In this document: positions 18,368-29,590 of the stretch, piece after piece
Layout: the number at the start of each line of letters is the position of its first letter
How positions within the stretch are numbered: position 1 is the first letter of the stretch
Assembly: GCA_900473415.1 (NCBI GenBank)
Contig: UCLR01000017.1
Coordinates: forward strand, 153,796 to 217,795
Length of the DNA: 64,000 nt
Reading direction: 5' to 3'
Source: Hyphomicrobiales bacterium
Lineage (GTDB): Bacteria > Pseudomonadota > Alphaproteobacteria > Rhizobiales > Beijerinckiaceae
Notes under the pieces: model-generated
Databases searched by the model: none
Told to the model about the DNA's origin: nothing
Seen by the model: only the letters and a program-made list of their open reading frames with translations
Translations under genes and position numbers: made by a program

Positions 18368-18470
18368 GTCATGCTCGGGCTTGACCCGAGCATCTCGTTC
18401 CGGCGGAGGCTCCGGGGCGCTCTTGTCAGGAGATTGTCGGGTCTGCGCTTCGCTTCGCCCGAGAATGACG
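18368..18470. repeat. Intergenic palindromic repeat, copy 1 (GTCATnCTCGGG type)
   Basis: The copy begins GTCATGCTCGGGCTTGACCC, forming a 9-bp hairpin, and ends GCCCGAGAATGACG, so the two ends are also complementary. It lies between glcF and hisS. Similar ends occur at 22941 and, in reduced form, at 60630. A related GTCATCCCGG form occurs at 29381, 32876, 50684 and 54487. Confidence 0.75.
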
Positions 18471-18548
18471 CCCTTTGGCTTGCCCCTTGCGCCCGGACGG
18501 TCTAACCCGCCCGTAAATAAGCGCTTACTTAATCGAGTTCCGCACGCC

Positions 18549-20123
18549 ATGTCCGCCGACAAGTCCGCCCCTGCCAAGCTGAAGGCCCGCCAGCCGCGCG
18601 GCTTCGTCGATCGTGGCCCGGCCGATGTCGCCGCGACCGAGCGCATGCTCTCCGTCATCCGCGAGAGCTTCGCGGTCTATGGCTTCGATCCGGTCGAGAC
18701 GCCCTTCGTCGAATACACCGACGCGCTCGGCAAGTTCCTGCCCGATCAGGACCGGCCGAACGAGGGCGTCTTCTCCTTCCAGGACGACGACGAGCAATGG
18801 CTCTCGCTGCGCTACGACCTGACGGCGCCGCTCGCCCGCTATGTGGCGGAGAATTTCGACGCGCTGCCGAAGCCCTATCGCAGCTATCGCGCCGGCTATG
18901 TCTTCCGCAACGAGAAGCCGGGCCCGGGCCGCTTCCGCCAGTTCATGCAGTTCGATGCCGATATCGTGGGCGCGGGCTCGGTCGCGGCTGATGCCGAGAT
19001 CTGCATGCTCGCCGCCGACACGATGGAAAAGCTCGGCATCAAGCGCGGCGACTATGTCGTGAAGGTCAACAACCGCAAGGTGCTCGACGGCGTGATGGAC
19101 GCGGCGGGCATCGACACCGCCGCGCGGCTCACCGTGCTGAGGGCGATCGACAAGGCCGACAAGTTTCCGCTCGAGGAAGTCCGCAAGCTTCTCGGCGAAG
19201 GCCGCAAGGACGAGAGCGGCGACTTCACGAAGGGGGCAGGTCTGTCGGGCGCACAGGCGGATCGCATCCTGCGCTATCTGGAGCTCGGCCAGAAGCTCGC
19301 CGAGTTGGGCAAGGCCAATGCCGAGGACAGCGAAGGCTCCGCCAAGCTGTCGGCCGAGGCCCTGACCGATCTGCGCGGGCTGGTTGAAGGCGCCGAGAAC
19401 GGCCGTGCCGGCATCGAGGAACTCGAGCAGATCCGGGAGCTGATCACGGCGGCCGGCTATCTCGGCCGGATCATCATCGACCCCTCCGTCGTCCGCGGCC
19501 TCGAATACTACACCGGCCCGGTCTACGAGGTGGAGCTGACCTTCCCGGTCACCAACGACGACGGACAAGTCGTGCGCTTCGGCTCAGTCGCTGGCGGGGG
19601 GCGCTATGACGGTCTCGTCGGACGCTTCCGGCCCGAGCCCGTGCCGGCGACCGGCTTCTCCATTGGCGTCTCGCGGCTCTATTCGGCGCTGAAGGCGGTG
19701 AAGTCGCCCATCGTCGACTCGAAAAACGAGCTGCCGCTCGTGGTCGTCACCGCCATGGACAACAAGTCGCCGGAGTTCATGCCGGGCTATCAGGCGATGG
19801 TCTCGGCGCTGCGTCAGGCGAAGGATGCCGAAGGCAAGCCGCTGCTGCGGGCCGATCTCTATCTCGGCTCCTCCGGCTTCAACGCCCAGATGAAATATGC
19901 CGACCGGCGCGGCGCGGTCTGCGCCGTCATCCAGGGCTCGTCGGAGCGCGAGGCCGGGACCGTCGTCATCAAGGACTTGATCCTCGGCGCCGAACTCGCC
20001 GCCGGCAGCCGCGACGTCAAGGATTCCGCCGAGCACAAGGCGAAGCAAGCTGAGGCGCAGTTCGCCGTGCCGGTGGCGGAGCTGGTGGACGGGGTTAAGC
20101 GGGTCCTCGCCCGTCATTCCTGA
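18549..20123 (+). CDS. hisS: Histidine--tRNA ligase
   Basis: The 524-aa product is a class II synthetase. Motif 1 is around [20 protein letters not shown], motif 2 is [20 protein letters not shown], the histidine-specific loop is [14 protein letters not shown], and motif 3 is [15 protein letters not shown]. It charges tRNA-His with histidine. It is longer than the roughly 420-aa bacterial type and lacks close similarity to it at the N-terminus, fitting the alphaproteobacterial HisRS clade. The ATG at 18549 gives [19 protein letters not shown]; the long upstream extension runs through a palindromic repeat and is rejected. hisZ and hisG follow. Confidence 0.94.
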   Translation: MSADKSAPAKLKARQPRGFVDRGPADVAATERMLSVIRESFAVYGFDPVETPFVEYTDALGKFLPDQDRPNEGVFSFQDDDEQWLSLRYDLTAPLARYVAENFDALPKPYRSYRAGYVFRNEKPGPGRFRQFMQFDADIVGAGSVAADAEICMLAADTMEKLGIKRGDYVVKVNNRKVLDGVMDAAGIDTAARLTVLRAIDKADKFPLEEVRKLLGEGRKDESGDFTKGAGLSGAQADRILRYLELGQKLAELGKANAEDSEGSAKLSAEALTDLRGLVEGAENGRAGIEELEQIRELITAAGYLGRIIIDPSVVRGLEYYTGPVYEVELTFPVTNDDGQVVRFGSVAGGGRYDGLVGRFRPEPVPATGFSIGVSRLYSALKAVKSPIVDSKNELPLVVVTAMDNKSPEFMPGYQAMVSALRQAKDAEGKPLLRADLYLGSSGFNAQMKYADRRGAVCAVIQGSSEREAGTVVIKDLILGAELAAGSRDVKDSAEHKAKQAEAQFAVPVAELVDGVKRVLARHS

Positions 20124-20213
20124 CGGGATTTCCATTCACCCATTTCATTCAAATCCCTCGAAAATCGGCGGCGTGGCTGCTAGGACGGCGCTCGCAACAG
20201 GACAGGATGAGCC

Positions 20214-21326
20214 GTGCCCGCAAGCCGCGCCAGCATCGAGACCGTGATCGCGCTCCTCGCGGGCGAGGGCTATGCGCGGGCAGAGCCTGCCATTCTCCAG
20301 CCCGCCGATGTCTTCCTCGATCTCTCGGGTGAGGATATCCGCCGCCGCATCTTCATGACGCAGGATGCCGATGGCCGTGACTGGTGCCTGCGGCCTGAAT
20401 ACACCATTCCCGTCGCGCTCGATCACATCGCCTCGGGCTCGACGGAGCCTGCAGCCTATGCCTATGCCGGCCCCGTTTTCCGCATGCGTGCGGGCGAGCC
20501 GGGCGAGTTCCAGCAGGCCGGGCTCGAATCCTTCGGTCGCGACGATTTCACCGCCGCCGACGCCGAGATCATGGCTCTGACGGTCGAGGCCACCGCCGCG
20601 CTAGGCCTGAAGCAGCCGCGGATCGTGATGGGCGATGTCGCGTTGCTCGGCGGGCTGCTTGACGGGCTCGCCGTGCCGCAGGGCGCGCGCCGCCGCCTCG
20701 TGCGCGCCATCGTGCAGGGCAAGGGCACTGATGCCGTCGAAGCGCTCGACCCCCCCACTGCCGAGGGCGAGGCAGCCCATGCCGGGCTGCTCAAGGCGCT
20801 GGAGGGGCAGGACCCCAAGGCCGCCCGAGCCTTCGTCGAGGACATCCTTTCGATCGCCGGCATCTCGACGGTGGGCGGCCGCAGCGCCGGCGATATCGCC
20901 GAGCGCTTCCTGGTGCGCGCCGCCGAGCGCGAAAACCCGGTCAATGGTGACGTCAAGGCGCTGCTGGGCCAGGTGCTCGCCGTCTCGGGCGATCCCGATA
21001 CGGCGTCCGCTTCGTTGAGGGCGCTGGCCGACCAGGCCTCGCTGGACCTTGCCCGCGAGCTCGACGCCTTCGACGAGCGCACCGGTTTCCTCGCCGCGCG
21101 CGGCGTCGATGTAGGCAGCATCCGCTTCTCGGCCGGTTTCGCCCGCAATCTCGATTACTACACGGGCTTCATCTTCGAGCTGCATGACGCCGCGCGCAGC
21201 GACGGCAAGCCGGTCGCCGGCGGTGGACGCTACGACAATCTGCTCGGACGCCTTGGCGCGGGCCGGCCGATCCCGGCCGTCGGCGCGTCGCTCTGGCTCG
21301 ATAGGCTGACGGGAGATGCGGCATGA
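20214..21326 (+). CDS. hisZ: ATP phosphoribosyltransferase regulatory subunit
   Basis: HisZ is a catalytically dead HisRS paralogue that partners HisG in the first step of histidine synthesis. The 370-aa chain keeps class II traits: [34 protein letters not shown] (motif 2-like), [13 protein letters not shown] and [17 protein letters not shown] (motif 3-like). It lacks the anticodon-binding domain. The frame starts at GTG 20214, the only plausible initiator near AGGAT; an ATG at 20207 is out of frame. Its last bases overlap the hisG ATG (ATGA), so the pair is translationally coupled. Confidence 0.93.
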   Translation: MPASRASIETVIALLAGEGYARAEPAILQPADVFLDLSGEDIRRRIFMTQDADGRDWCLRPEYTIPVALDHIASGSTEPAAYAYAGPVFRMRAGEPGEFQQAGLESFGRDDFTAADAEIMALTVEATAALGLKQPRIVMGDVALLGGLLDGLAVPQGARRRLVRAIVQGKGTDAVEALDPPTAEGEAAHAGLLKALEGQDPKAARAFVEDILSIAGISTVGGRSAGDIAERFLVRAAERENPVNGDVKALLGQVLAVSGDPDTASASLRALADQASLDLARELDAFDERTGFLAARGVDVGSIRFSAGFARNLDYYTGFIFELHDAARSDGKPVAGGGRYDNLLGRLGAGRPIPAVGASLWLDRLTGDAA

Positions 21327-22309
21327 GCCAGCCGTCGAACGACGACGCTCCGCTCGTTCTCGCCGTGCCCTCGAAGGGCCGGCTGCAGGAGAACGCCACC
21401 GCCTTCTTCGGTCGCGCGGGCCTGAAATTCGTCAAGGCCAGCGGCGAGCGCGGCTATCGCGGCACGATCGCCGGGCTGGAAGGGGCTGAGGTCGCCTTCC
21501 TCTCGGCCTCCGAGATCGTGGCGCAGCTTGCCTCGGGCGCCGCCCATATCGGCATCACCGGGGAGGACCTCGTGCGCGAGCAGCTCTCCGATGCCGATGC
21601 GGCGGTGGAGATGCTCACCCCGCTGGGCTTCGGCCACGCCAATGTCGTCGTCGCCGTGCCGCAGGCCTGGATCGACGTGCGCAACATGGCCGATCTCGAC
21701 GACGTCGCCTCGACGATGCGCGCGCGCCACGGCCGCAAGCTGCGCGTCGCGACCAAATATGTGCATCTGACTCGCCGCTTCTTCGCCGAGCACGGCCTCG
21801 CCGACTACCGCATCGTCGAGAGCCTCGGCGCCACGGAAGGCGCGCCCGCCGCCGGCACGGCCGAGATCGTGGTCGACATCACCACGACCGGCGCGACGCT
21901 CGCCGCCAATGCGCTGAAGGTGCTGGACGACGGCGTGATGCTGGCTTCCGAGGCCAATCTCGTCGCCTCGACGCGCGCGCCCTGGGGCGACCGCGCCCGC
22001 GCTGCCGCCAAGACCATCCTCTCCCGCATTGCCGCGGAGGAGGAGGGCCGGACGCTGCGCGAGGTGCGTGCCTTGCTGGAGGTTTCTCCCGAGACGCTGG
22101 CCGGGCTGGCGGAGAGCTTCGGCGCGCGCCTGCCTTTCGGCGCGCCGGCAGCCGGCACGCCGCTGACGCTGCATTGCCCGGACAAGGCGGTCTTCGCCCT
22201 GGTCGAGCGGCTGGACGGCCTCGGCGCCGACGACATCACCGTCGGCGCGCCGGCCTATGTCTTCCGCCGCGCGAACCGCCTGCTGGAGCGGCTCAACGCC
22301 CGCATCTGA
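21323..22309 (+). CDS. hisG: ATP phosphoribosyltransferase catalytic subunit
   Basis: The 328-aa product begins the histidine pathway by joining ATP and PRPP. It shows [32 protein letters not shown], and the PRPP-binding stretch [20 protein letters not shown]. It is about 100 residues longer than classic short-form HisG. The tail [20 protein letters not shown] plus [10 protein letters not shown] looks like an ACT-type regulatory domain. Short-form HisG depends on HisZ whereas long-form HisG does not, so a long enzyme next to hisZ is notable. Start ATG overlaps the hisZ stop. Confidence 0.94.
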   Translation: MSQPSNDDAPLVLAVPSKGRLQENATAFFGRAGLKFVKASGERGYRGTIAGLEGAEVAFLSASEIVAQLASGAAHIGITGEDLVREQLSDADAAVEMLTPLGFGHANVVVAVPQAWIDVRNMADLDDVASTMRARHGRKLRVATKYVHLTRRFFAEHGLADYRIVESLGATEGAPAAGTAEIVVDITTTGATLAANALKVLDDGVMLASEANLVASTRAPWGDRARAAAKTILSRIAAEEEGRTLREVRALLEVSPETLAGLAESFGARLPFGAPAAGTPLTLHCPDKAVFALVERLDGLGADDITVGAPAYVFRRANRLLERLNARI

Positions 22310-22394
22310 TCGCGGTTATTCGTGGAGGAATGGCTGTGCGGACCGCGTTTCAGCCTTGATCCTGAACGAATTGGCTACTAGGCGTTTACCGTCC

Positions 22395-22412
22395 GGCAGC
22401 GGCGCCGCTGCC
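22395..22412. other. Perfect 18-bp GC palindrome before META gene
   Basis: GGCAGCGGCGCCGCTGCC reads the same on both strands and lies 29-46 bases before the ATG of the META-domain gene. It could be an operator or simply a stable mRNA-leader hairpin. No family is recognised. Confidence 0.35.
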
Positions 22413-22440
22413 GCGCGAGTGAATGCAGGTAAGAAGCACC

Positions 22441-22923
22441 ATGACTCGACGCCTTGGCCTCGCGGCCGTTCTTGTTGCCATGGCCGTGCCGATGCTGATT
22501 TCGAACGAAGCGGCAGCACAGCGCCAGAAGATGCCTTCGCGCAGCGAGCTCGGCGAGCAGAAGACCGAGATCCCCAAGGCGCAGCAGGAGAAGAACTTCC
22601 CGGTCGGCGCGAACTGGAGCGTGGTCCAGCTCAATGGCAAGCCGGTCTACGATCGGCGCGCGACGCTGATGATCGATCAGAATCTCCGCGGCACCGGCTT
22701 CGGCGGCTGCAACACCTTCTCGGCTGCGGCGTATCCGCTGCGCCAGCAGGGCCTCGCGGTCGGTCCTATCGCCGTCACCAAGCGCACCTGCGACAAGGGG
22801 GTGCTTGAGTTCGAGAAGGCTTTCCTGATGGCGCTGCGCACGGCGAATAAATGGGATGTCGTCAACGGCCGGCTCGTGCTCAAGGGCTCGGCCGGCGAGC
22901 TGATGCTGAGCCGCTCGCTCTGA
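22441..22923 (+). CDS. META domain (HslJ-like) exported protein
   Basis: The 160-aa product has a signal peptide (MTRRLGLAAVLVAMAVPMLI, then SNEAAA). A META/HslJ domain follows: WSVVQLNGKPVYDRRATLMI, the hallmark GTGFGGCNTFSAAAY, and VTKRTCDKGVLEFEKAFLMAL. META proteins are small secreted or outer-membrane-associated proteins; in E. coli HslJ is heat-inducible and linked to novobiocin resistance. Exact function is unknown. An in-frame ATG at 22423 would add six residues before the signal peptide. The gene stands alone, convergent with the ABC exporter. Confidence 0.88.
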   Translation: MTRRLGLAAVLVAMAVPMLISNEAAAQRQKMPSRSELGEQKTEIPKAQQEKNFPVGANWSVVQLNGKPVYDRRATLMIDQNLRGTGFGGCNTFSAAAYPLRQQGLAVGPIAVTKRTCDKGVLEFEKAFLMALRTANKWDVVNGRLVLKGSAGELMLSRSL

Positions 22924-22940
22924 AGGCGCCCGAACTGGGC

Positions 22941-23029
22941 CGTCATTCTCGGGCTTGACCCGAGTATCTCTCGAACCAGCACTGTCTTCTGCTAAGAATC
23001 CCGGGCCTGCGCCTCGCGCCGCCCGGGAG
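22941..23029. repeat. Intergenic palindromic repeat, copy 2
   Basis: The copy begins CGTCATTCTCGGGCTTGACC and ends in CGCCGCCCGGGAGG. The leading hairpin ATTCTCGGG/CCCGAGTAT has one mismatch. It sits between the convergent META-protein and ABC-exporter genes and matches copy 1 at its left end. The right end is decayed. Confidence 0.65.
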
Positions 23030-23058
23030 GTTCGATCTCGTTGCCGCGGCCTGCTGCC

Positions 23059-25152
23059 TCAGACGGCCGGCGCCTTCTCCGTCGGGGTCGGTGTGAAGGT
23101 GCCGTCCGCATTCGGCTCCATGGTGACGATGGCCTCGTGCATGGCGCGCAGCGTCGTGCGATGGCCGATGGAGACGATGCGGGTCTTCGGCAGCTCGCGC
23201 TCGATCGTGGCGTAGATCTCGTTCTCCAGCTTCTCGTCGAGCGAGGCGGTGGCCTCGTCGAGGAAGAGCCAATCCGGCTCGGTCAGCAGCGCGCGGGCGA
23301 CCGCCAGCCGCTGCTGCTCGCCGCCGGAGAGGCGCTGGCCCCACAGGTCGATCTCGTCGAGCTTGTCCGTGAGGTGGCCGAGCTGGACCTTTTTCATCGC
23401 GTCTCGGATCGCCTCGTCGCCATAGGCGCCTTCGGTCGCAGGGTAGGCCAGAGCCGCCCTGAGCGAGCCTTGCGGCAGATAGGGCCGCTGCGGCAGCAGC
23501 ATGATCTGCGCATCGGCCGGGACGCCGACCTTGCCGTCGCCGAAGGGCCAGATGCCGGCGATGGCGCGGAACAGCGTCGACTTGCCGGAGCCGGAGGGCC
23601 CGATCAGCAGGGTCGAATGCGCCTTGCCGAGATCGAGGCTGCCCAGCCGCACGATCGGCTGGCCGTTCGGCAGGGAGAGCGTCGCCTCGCGGATGTGCAG
23701 GGAGCCGTCGCGGGAGGTCTCGCGGCCGAGCGCTTCCTCGCTGATCGGCCCGTGGTGGGCTTCGGCCACGGCCCGCTCGAAGGAGGTCAGGCGGTTGATC
23801 GAGGCGAGGTAGGAGGCGATCGAGGAGTAGCTGTTGATGATGAAGGACAGTGCCGTCTGCACCCGGTCGAAGGCACCGGCGACCTGCATCATGATGCCTA
23901 GCGTGATGGTGCCCGCAAAATAATACGGGGCAAGAATGATATAAGGCAGCACTACGCTGAGCTGGTTGTAGGACAGCGTGAAGGTGGTGAGCTTCAGCCG
24001 CCGCCAGACCAGCCGGTAGAAGTTCTCGACGATGTCGCGGAAGCGTTGCGCGAGATGGCCGCGTTCGGTCGGCTCTCCGACCATCAGCGCGATCTGCTCG
24101 GAATATTCGCGTAAGCGGGCCAGCGAGAAGCGGAAATTCGCCTCGCGCTTCTCCTGCTCGAATTCGAGGCGGATCAGGGGCCGGCCGATGATGTGGGTCA
24201 GCCAGGTCGCGGCGGCCGCATAGAAGAAGGCGACCCAGAAGATATAGCCCGGCACCGCGAAGGAGGTTCCCGGCAGGTTGAACGCCACCGGGATGTTCCA
24301 GAGAATGATCGAGAACGAGACCAGCGTCGACACCTGCGAGAGCAGCGGCAGGGCAAAGTTGTAGGTCTGGTTGACGAAGGCGCGCGTGTCTTCCGCGATG
24401 CGCTGGTCGGGGTTGTCGACGCTGCCGGCGAGCGCGATGCGGTAATGCGTGGCGTGGTCGAGCCAGGCTTTCGTGTACTCGTTCGCCATGAACTGCCGCC
24501 ACCGGATCAGGATGGTGTAGTTGGCGAAGAGCTCGATCAGGCCCGAGATCACCCAGATGCCGGCCCAGACGCAGAACACCCAGAACAGCTGATACCAGAA
24601 GGCGGCGGCGTCCTTGTTCTGCAGCGCGTCATACATGTCGCGGTTGAAGAAGGAGAGACGCAGCGTGATGCCGACCTGGAGCTGGTTGAGCACGATCAGG
24701 AAGACGAAGAGCGAGATCGCCAGCGCCCCCAGCCGGATGCGGAACGGCCCGATCGGCCAGAGATTGGCGGTGGTGATCTCGTCGGATTCGAAATAGGGCG
24801 AGGCGAGGCGGGCGATGCGCGCGATCGCCGGCACGAAGGAGATCGCGTAGATCAGGATGCCGAAGACGCCGATCGTGGTCGGCAGGCTCGTCGGCACGGG
24901 CGGGATCTGCAACTCCGGCGGCCAGTAGCCCACCACCGGCAGAAGGGCGGCGGCGCCGGTGAGCACATACTCCACCGCGAAGACACCGGAGAAGATTCGC
25001 AGGAAGAAGGGCAGCGTCGCCGAACGGAAGCTTACCACCGCCAGCAGCAGGCCGATCACGCCCATGCCGATCACGGCGGCCGAGCCGGTCTGCTGGCCGA
25101 CGACCAGTGCGACGGCCGCGAGGGCAGCGACGAAGATGCTCAATAGGCGCAT
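23059..25152 (-). CDS. ABC transporter, SbmA/BacA-YddA type, fused permease and ATPase
   Basis: The 697-aa protein has several N-terminal membrane helices beyond the usual six, then an ABC_membrane_2 domain (LTLRLSFFNRDMYDALQNKD, and the long NPDQRIAEDTRAFVNQTYNF loop typical of SbmA/BacA). The C-terminal ATPase has Walker A GPSGSGKST, signature LSGGEQQRLAVARALL and Walker B WLFLDEATASLD. Relatives move vitamin B12, bleomycin-like drugs, antimicrobial peptides or very-long-chain fatty acids across the inner membrane. Substrate here is unknown. About 100 extra hydrophobic residues at the N-terminus are a variation on the YddA plan. Confidence 0.9.
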   Translation of the reverse strand: MRLLSIFVAALAAVALVVGQQTGSAAVIGMGVIGLLLAVVSFRSATLPFFLRIFSGVFAVEYVLTGAAALLPVVGYWPPELQIPPVPTSLPTTIGVFGILIYAISFVPAIARIARLASPYFESDEITTANLWPIGPFRIRLGALAISLFVFLIVLNQLQVGITLRLSFFNRDMYDALQNKDAAAFWYQLFWVFCVWAGIWVISGLIELFANYTILIRWRQFMANEYTKAWLDHATHYRIALAGSVDNPDQRIAEDTRAFVNQTYNFALPLLSQVSTLVSFSIILWNIPVAFNLPGTSFAVPGYIFWVAFFYAAAATWLTHIIGRPLIRLEFEQEKREANFRFSLARLREYSEQIALMVGEPTERGHLAQRFRDIVENFYRLVWRRLKLTTFTLSYNQLSVVLPYIILAPYYFAGTITLGIMMQVAGAFDRVQTALSFIINSYSSIASYLASINRLTSFERAVAEAHHGPISEEALGRETSRDGSLHIREATLSLPNGQPIVRLGSLDLGKAHSTLLIGPSGSGKSTLFRAIAGIWPFGDGKVGVPADAQIMLLPQRPYLPQGSLRAALAYPATEGAYGDEAIRDAMKKVQLGHLTDKLDEIDLWGQRLSGGEQQRLAVARALLTEPDWLFLDEATASLDEKLENEIYATIERELPKTRIVSIGHRTTLRAMHEAIVTMEPNADGTFTPTPTEKAPAV

Positions 25153-25266
25153 GGGCTAGCAGATCCTGGCGGGAACACGATTCGGACCATGTCGCAGCCC
25201 CCATGGCCTTTCAATGGCGATCAGCCCGGATGAGCAAATTGTCATCCGCTGGAAAGGCCGGAAGTC

Positions 25267-25305
25267 TGAAGGCGCGGAGCGGGCCGGGCCTGCTCCGCAC
25301 CTTCA
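25267..25305 (-). terminator. Strong hairpin after Liv-type binding-protein gene
   Basis: Arms TGAAGG-C-GCGGAGC and GCTCCGC-A-CCTTCA form 13 pairs around one mismatch with an 11-base loop. It begins six bases after the stop codon of the binding-protein gene. No T-tract follows, so termination strength is uncertain. Confidence 0.5.
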
Positions 25306-25310
25306 CAGGG

Positions 25311-26423
25311 TCACTCGGCGGCGACGATCTTGCCGCCGTCCCACTTGAACATCGAGAAGCTCGGCGAGCTGAGGTCGCCGGCCTTGTCGTAGGTCAGCGT
25401 GCCGATCGCCGTGTTGACCGGCAGGCCGGCCTTGAGGGCCTTCGCCACGCCGGCGGCGTCGGTCGCCTTCCCTGCCTTCTCGATACCGGCCTTCAGCACC
25501 TCGACGGCCGCGTAGGCGTTCAGCGTGAAGGCCTCCGGCGGAATGCCCTTCTCCTTCAGCGCAGCGACGGCCTGGGCCGAAGCCGGGTTCTTCAGTGCGT
25601 CGGTGGCGTTGGTGAAGAGCGTGCCGGTGGCGCGGTCGCCGCCGATCACCGAGAACTCGGTGTTGGACAGGCCTTCGCCGCCGATGATGACCGCCTTGAC
25701 GCCGGCATCCGCGAGCTGGCGGGCGAGCAGCCCGCCTTCAGGGTGATAGCCGCCGAAATAGATCAGGTCGACATTCGCCGCCTTGAGGCGTGTCACCACC
25801 GCCGACAGATCCTTGTCGCCGGGATTGACCGTGAGCGAGACGACCTCGGTCACACCGCCGGCATTGATGCCCTTCTTGAAATTGTCGGCGAGGCCTTTGC
25901 CATAGGTGCCCTTGTCATGGATGATGCCGACCTTCTTGCCCTTCAGGTTCTTCAGCACATAGGCGGCGGCGACCTCGGCCTGCTGGTCATCGCGCCCGCA
26001 GGTACGGAAGACGTTGGAAAGGCCGCGCGTCGTCAGCGCCGGGGAGGTCGCAGTCGGCGTCACCATCAGCACGCCGCTCTCGGCTAGCGCATCGGAGACC
26101 GCCATGGCGACGCCCGAGGTCACGGGGCCGACGACGAAGCGCACCTGCTCGCCGATCAGAAGGTTGGCGGAGGAGACGCCCTGCTTGGGGTCGCCCGCAT
26201 CGTCCGCGAGCTTCAGCACGAGCTTTTCGCCAAGCACGCCGCCGCTCTTGTTGATGACGTCGACGGCCGTCTGGGCGCCGTTCTTGACCTGGTCGCCATA
26301 GGCTGCGACCGGGCCGGTCAGCGGCGCGATCAGGCCGATCGTGATGTCGGCCCGGGCGCCCTGCGCCGAGAGGAACAGCGAGGCGGCAAAGGCGACGCCT
26401 GAGAGCAATGCGGAGGTTTTCAT
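25311..26423 (-). CDS. Branched-chain amino-acid-type ABC substrate-binding protein (LivK-like)
   Basis: The 370-aa product has a signal peptide ([20 protein letters not shown], then QGARA). The type I periplasmic fold of Leu/Ile/Val-binding proteins follows: [60 protein letters not shown] and [19 protein letters not shown]. It should bind an amino acid or short acyl compound in the periplasm for an LivHMGF permease, none of which is in the window. The start at 26423 follows GGGAGAGGTCC; an extension of 14 codons upstream has no signal-peptide logic. Its promoter region contains a TATATA box and a GGAGGC-GCTT-GCCTCC hairpin. Confidence 0.9.
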   Translation of the reverse strand: MKTSALLSGVAFAASLFLSAQGARADITIGLIAPLTGPVAAYGDQVKNGAQTAVDVINKSGGVLGEKLVLKLADDAGDPKQGVSSANLLIGEQVRFVVGPVTSGVAMAVSDALAESGVLMVTPTATSPALTTRGLSNVFRTCGRDDQQAEVAAAYVLKNLKGKKVGIIHDKGTYGKGLADNFKKGINAGGVTEVVSLTVNPGDKDLSAVVTRLKAANVDLIYFGGYHPEGGLLARQLADAGVKAVIIGGEGLSNTEFSVIGGDRATGTLFTNATDALKNPASAQAVAALKEKGIPPEAFTLNAYAAVEVLKAGIEKAGKATDAAGVAKALKAGLPVNTAIGTLTYDKAGDLSSPSFSMFKWDGGKIVAAE

Positions 26424-26612
26424 GGACCTCTCCCGATCAGTTTGGTGTTTTTCGCGCCTGTCCAATCCGGAGGCGCTTGCCTCCTATATAGGCGGGGAAG
26501 CGGGGAAGACATCATGTCGGCTCCGGAATAGGCCGCTTCCTTTGGTCGCGTGCTCCTGGGCAACGGGGCCATCCCGGACGGGGAATGGCAGAGGCTCGGA
26601 CAGCGCCCAAAG

Positions 26613-26638
26613 AAAAAGGCCCGGCTTGCGCCGGGCCT
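26613..26638 (-). terminator. Rho-independent terminator of groEL
   Basis: A 9-bp perfect stem (AGGCCCGGC with GCCGGGCCT) with a four-base loop is followed on the minus strand by TTTTTCTTT. It lies 25 bases beyond the groEL stop and ends the groESL transcript. Confidence 0.9.
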
Positions 26639-26662
26639 CTCGTAGTCCGTGGGTGGGATGGA

Positions 26663-28345
<1,683 letters not shown>

Positions 28346-28348
28346 CTA

Positions 28349-28636
28349 TCAGCCGACGACGCCCATGATGTCGGATTCCTTCATGATGAGGAGATCCTGG
28401 CCGTCGATCTTGACCTCGGTGCCCGACCACTTGCCGAACAGGACGCGGTCGCCCTTCTTGACATCGAGGGCAACGAGCTTGCCGGCTTCGTCACGCGCGC
28501 CGGGACCGACGGCAATGACTTCGCCCTCCTGGGGCTTTTCCTTGGCGGTCTCGGGGATGATGATGCCACCCTTGGTCTTCTCTTCGCCATCCAGGCGGCG
28601 GACCACGACGCGGTCATGCAAAGGACGGAACTTCAT
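28349..28636 (-). CDS. groS: 10-kDa co-chaperonin GroES
   Basis: The 95-aa product starts [20 protein letters not shown] and includes the mobile loop ([20 protein letters not shown]) and [20 protein letters not shown] typical of GroES. It forms the heptameric lid of GroEL. The ATG at 28634-28636 is chosen on family length; the open extension to 28711 would cover the CIRCE element. The gene heads the groESL operon. Confidence 0.98.
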   Translation of the reverse strand: MKFRPLHDRVVVRRLDGEEKTKGGIIIPETAKEKPQEGEVIAVGPGARDEAGKLVALDVKKGDRVLFGKWSGTEVKIDGQDLLIMKESDIMGVVG

Positions 28637-28700
28637 GGTTCTGTCTTCCTCTCGGTCACGTTCGGTACGGGCGCCGCTGAAGGGGGCCCGGGGGAGGCTG

Positions 28701-28727
28701 TTAGCAGTCACCGGATGGGAGTGCTAA
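28701..28727 (-). promoter_or_regulatory. CIRCE operator upstream of groESL
   Basis: TTAGCAGTC-N9-GAGTGCTAA is the HrcA-binding CIRCE element (consensus TTAGCACTC-N9-GAGTGCTAA) with one mismatch in the left arm. It lies 65-91 bases upstream of the groES ATG, where HrcA would repress the operon until heat stress. hrcA itself is not in the window. Confidence 0.93.
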
Positions 28728-28864
28728 CAGATGCCGCGGAGATAGGCGCGTGCCTGCGGAGAGTCAAGAAAGCCTCCGCCGATAAAGTGAACGCCGGCAG
28801 CGGCGATGTCGCAGCATCCCATCAGGCTGCTGCCAGCGGGGCTAGACCACGTTAAGATGGCCGA

Positions 28865-29320
28865 ATGACGACACCCGCGCCGGATCCCCGCCTCGACGAT
28901 ATCGCCCGCTCCTGCGTCGCCCTGCATGTGCGGATGACGGCGCGCGCGGTGACCCGGGCCTATGACGAGGCGATGCGCCCGAGCGGCCTCAAGATCACGC
29001 AGTTCGTCCTGCTGTCGGCGCTGAGCACCGGCCAGTGGAAGTCGGTGACGGAGCTTGCCGAGCGCTTCGCCCTGGAGCGCACTTCGCTCACCCGCAACCT
29101 CCAGCTCCTCGCCGCCGAGGGCATGGTCGAGCCCGTCGAGTGCCGCGGCCGCGCCTCCGTCTATGCCGTGACGGAAAAGGGCAGGGGGGCAATCGAGGCC
29201 GCTATCCCCTATTGGCGCGCCGCGCAGGACAAGATCGAGGGCGGCTTCGGCGCAGAGCGCTGGCGCGAGACCCGCGACGGGTTGAGGGCGTTGCGACGCG
29301 CGGCGCGCGAGCCGCGCTGA
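28865..29320 (+). CDS. MarR-family transcriptional regulator
   Basis: The 151-aa product has the winged helix of MarR: KITQFVLLSALSTGQWKSVT, ELAERFALERTSLTRNLQLL (recognition helix) and the beta wing CRGRASVYAVTEKGRGAIE. MarR dimers usually bind a palindrome and release it on binding a phenolic or other small ligand. Nothing divergent here identifies a target except groES, which is under HrcA. The thioesterase that follows on the same strand after a repeat is a possible co-regulated gene. Confidence 0.9.
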   Translation: MTTPAPDPRLDDIARSCVALHVRMTARAVTRAYDEAMRPSGLKITQFVLLSALSTGQWKSVTELAERFALERTSLTRNLQLLAAEGMVEPVECRGRASVYAVTEKGRGAIEAAIPYWRAAQDKIEGGFGAERWRETRDGLRALRRAAREPR

Positions 29321-29380
29321 GCCGTTCTTGAGTTCGAGCCCTCACCCTGAGGAGCGAGCCGGCTTTGCACGGAACCGCGC

Positions 29381-29486
29381 CGTCATCCCGGACAAGCGGC
29401 GTAGCCGCGCAGATCCGGGATCCATCGTAGAGCGGCAAGCCCTACGATGGATCCCGGCGCTCCGCTTCGCTACGGCCGGGATGACG
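29381..29486. repeat. Intergenic palindromic repeat, copy 3 (GTCATCCCGG type)
   Basis: Outer ends CGTCATCCCGG and CCGGGATGACG are complementary. An inner 14-bp stem GGGATCCATCGTAG/CTACGATGGATCCC encloses an 11-base loop. It lies between marR and the thioesterase gene and is the best-formed member of the family. Confidence 0.85.
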
Positions 29487-29590
29487 CGGTGGTTCCGCGC
29501 CAAAGCGGCAAGCTTCTTGCCGGTTCCCACCGACGATTGACGGGCGCTGCGATTGTCCCCTATCGTGCAAATACACGATAGGAGCGACGC

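Noticed and set aside
26424-26590. Possible small RNA or riboswitch upstream of the Liv-type binding-protein gene
   Set aside because: Only one short hairpin and a TATATA box are visible; nothing resembles a known riboswitch class.
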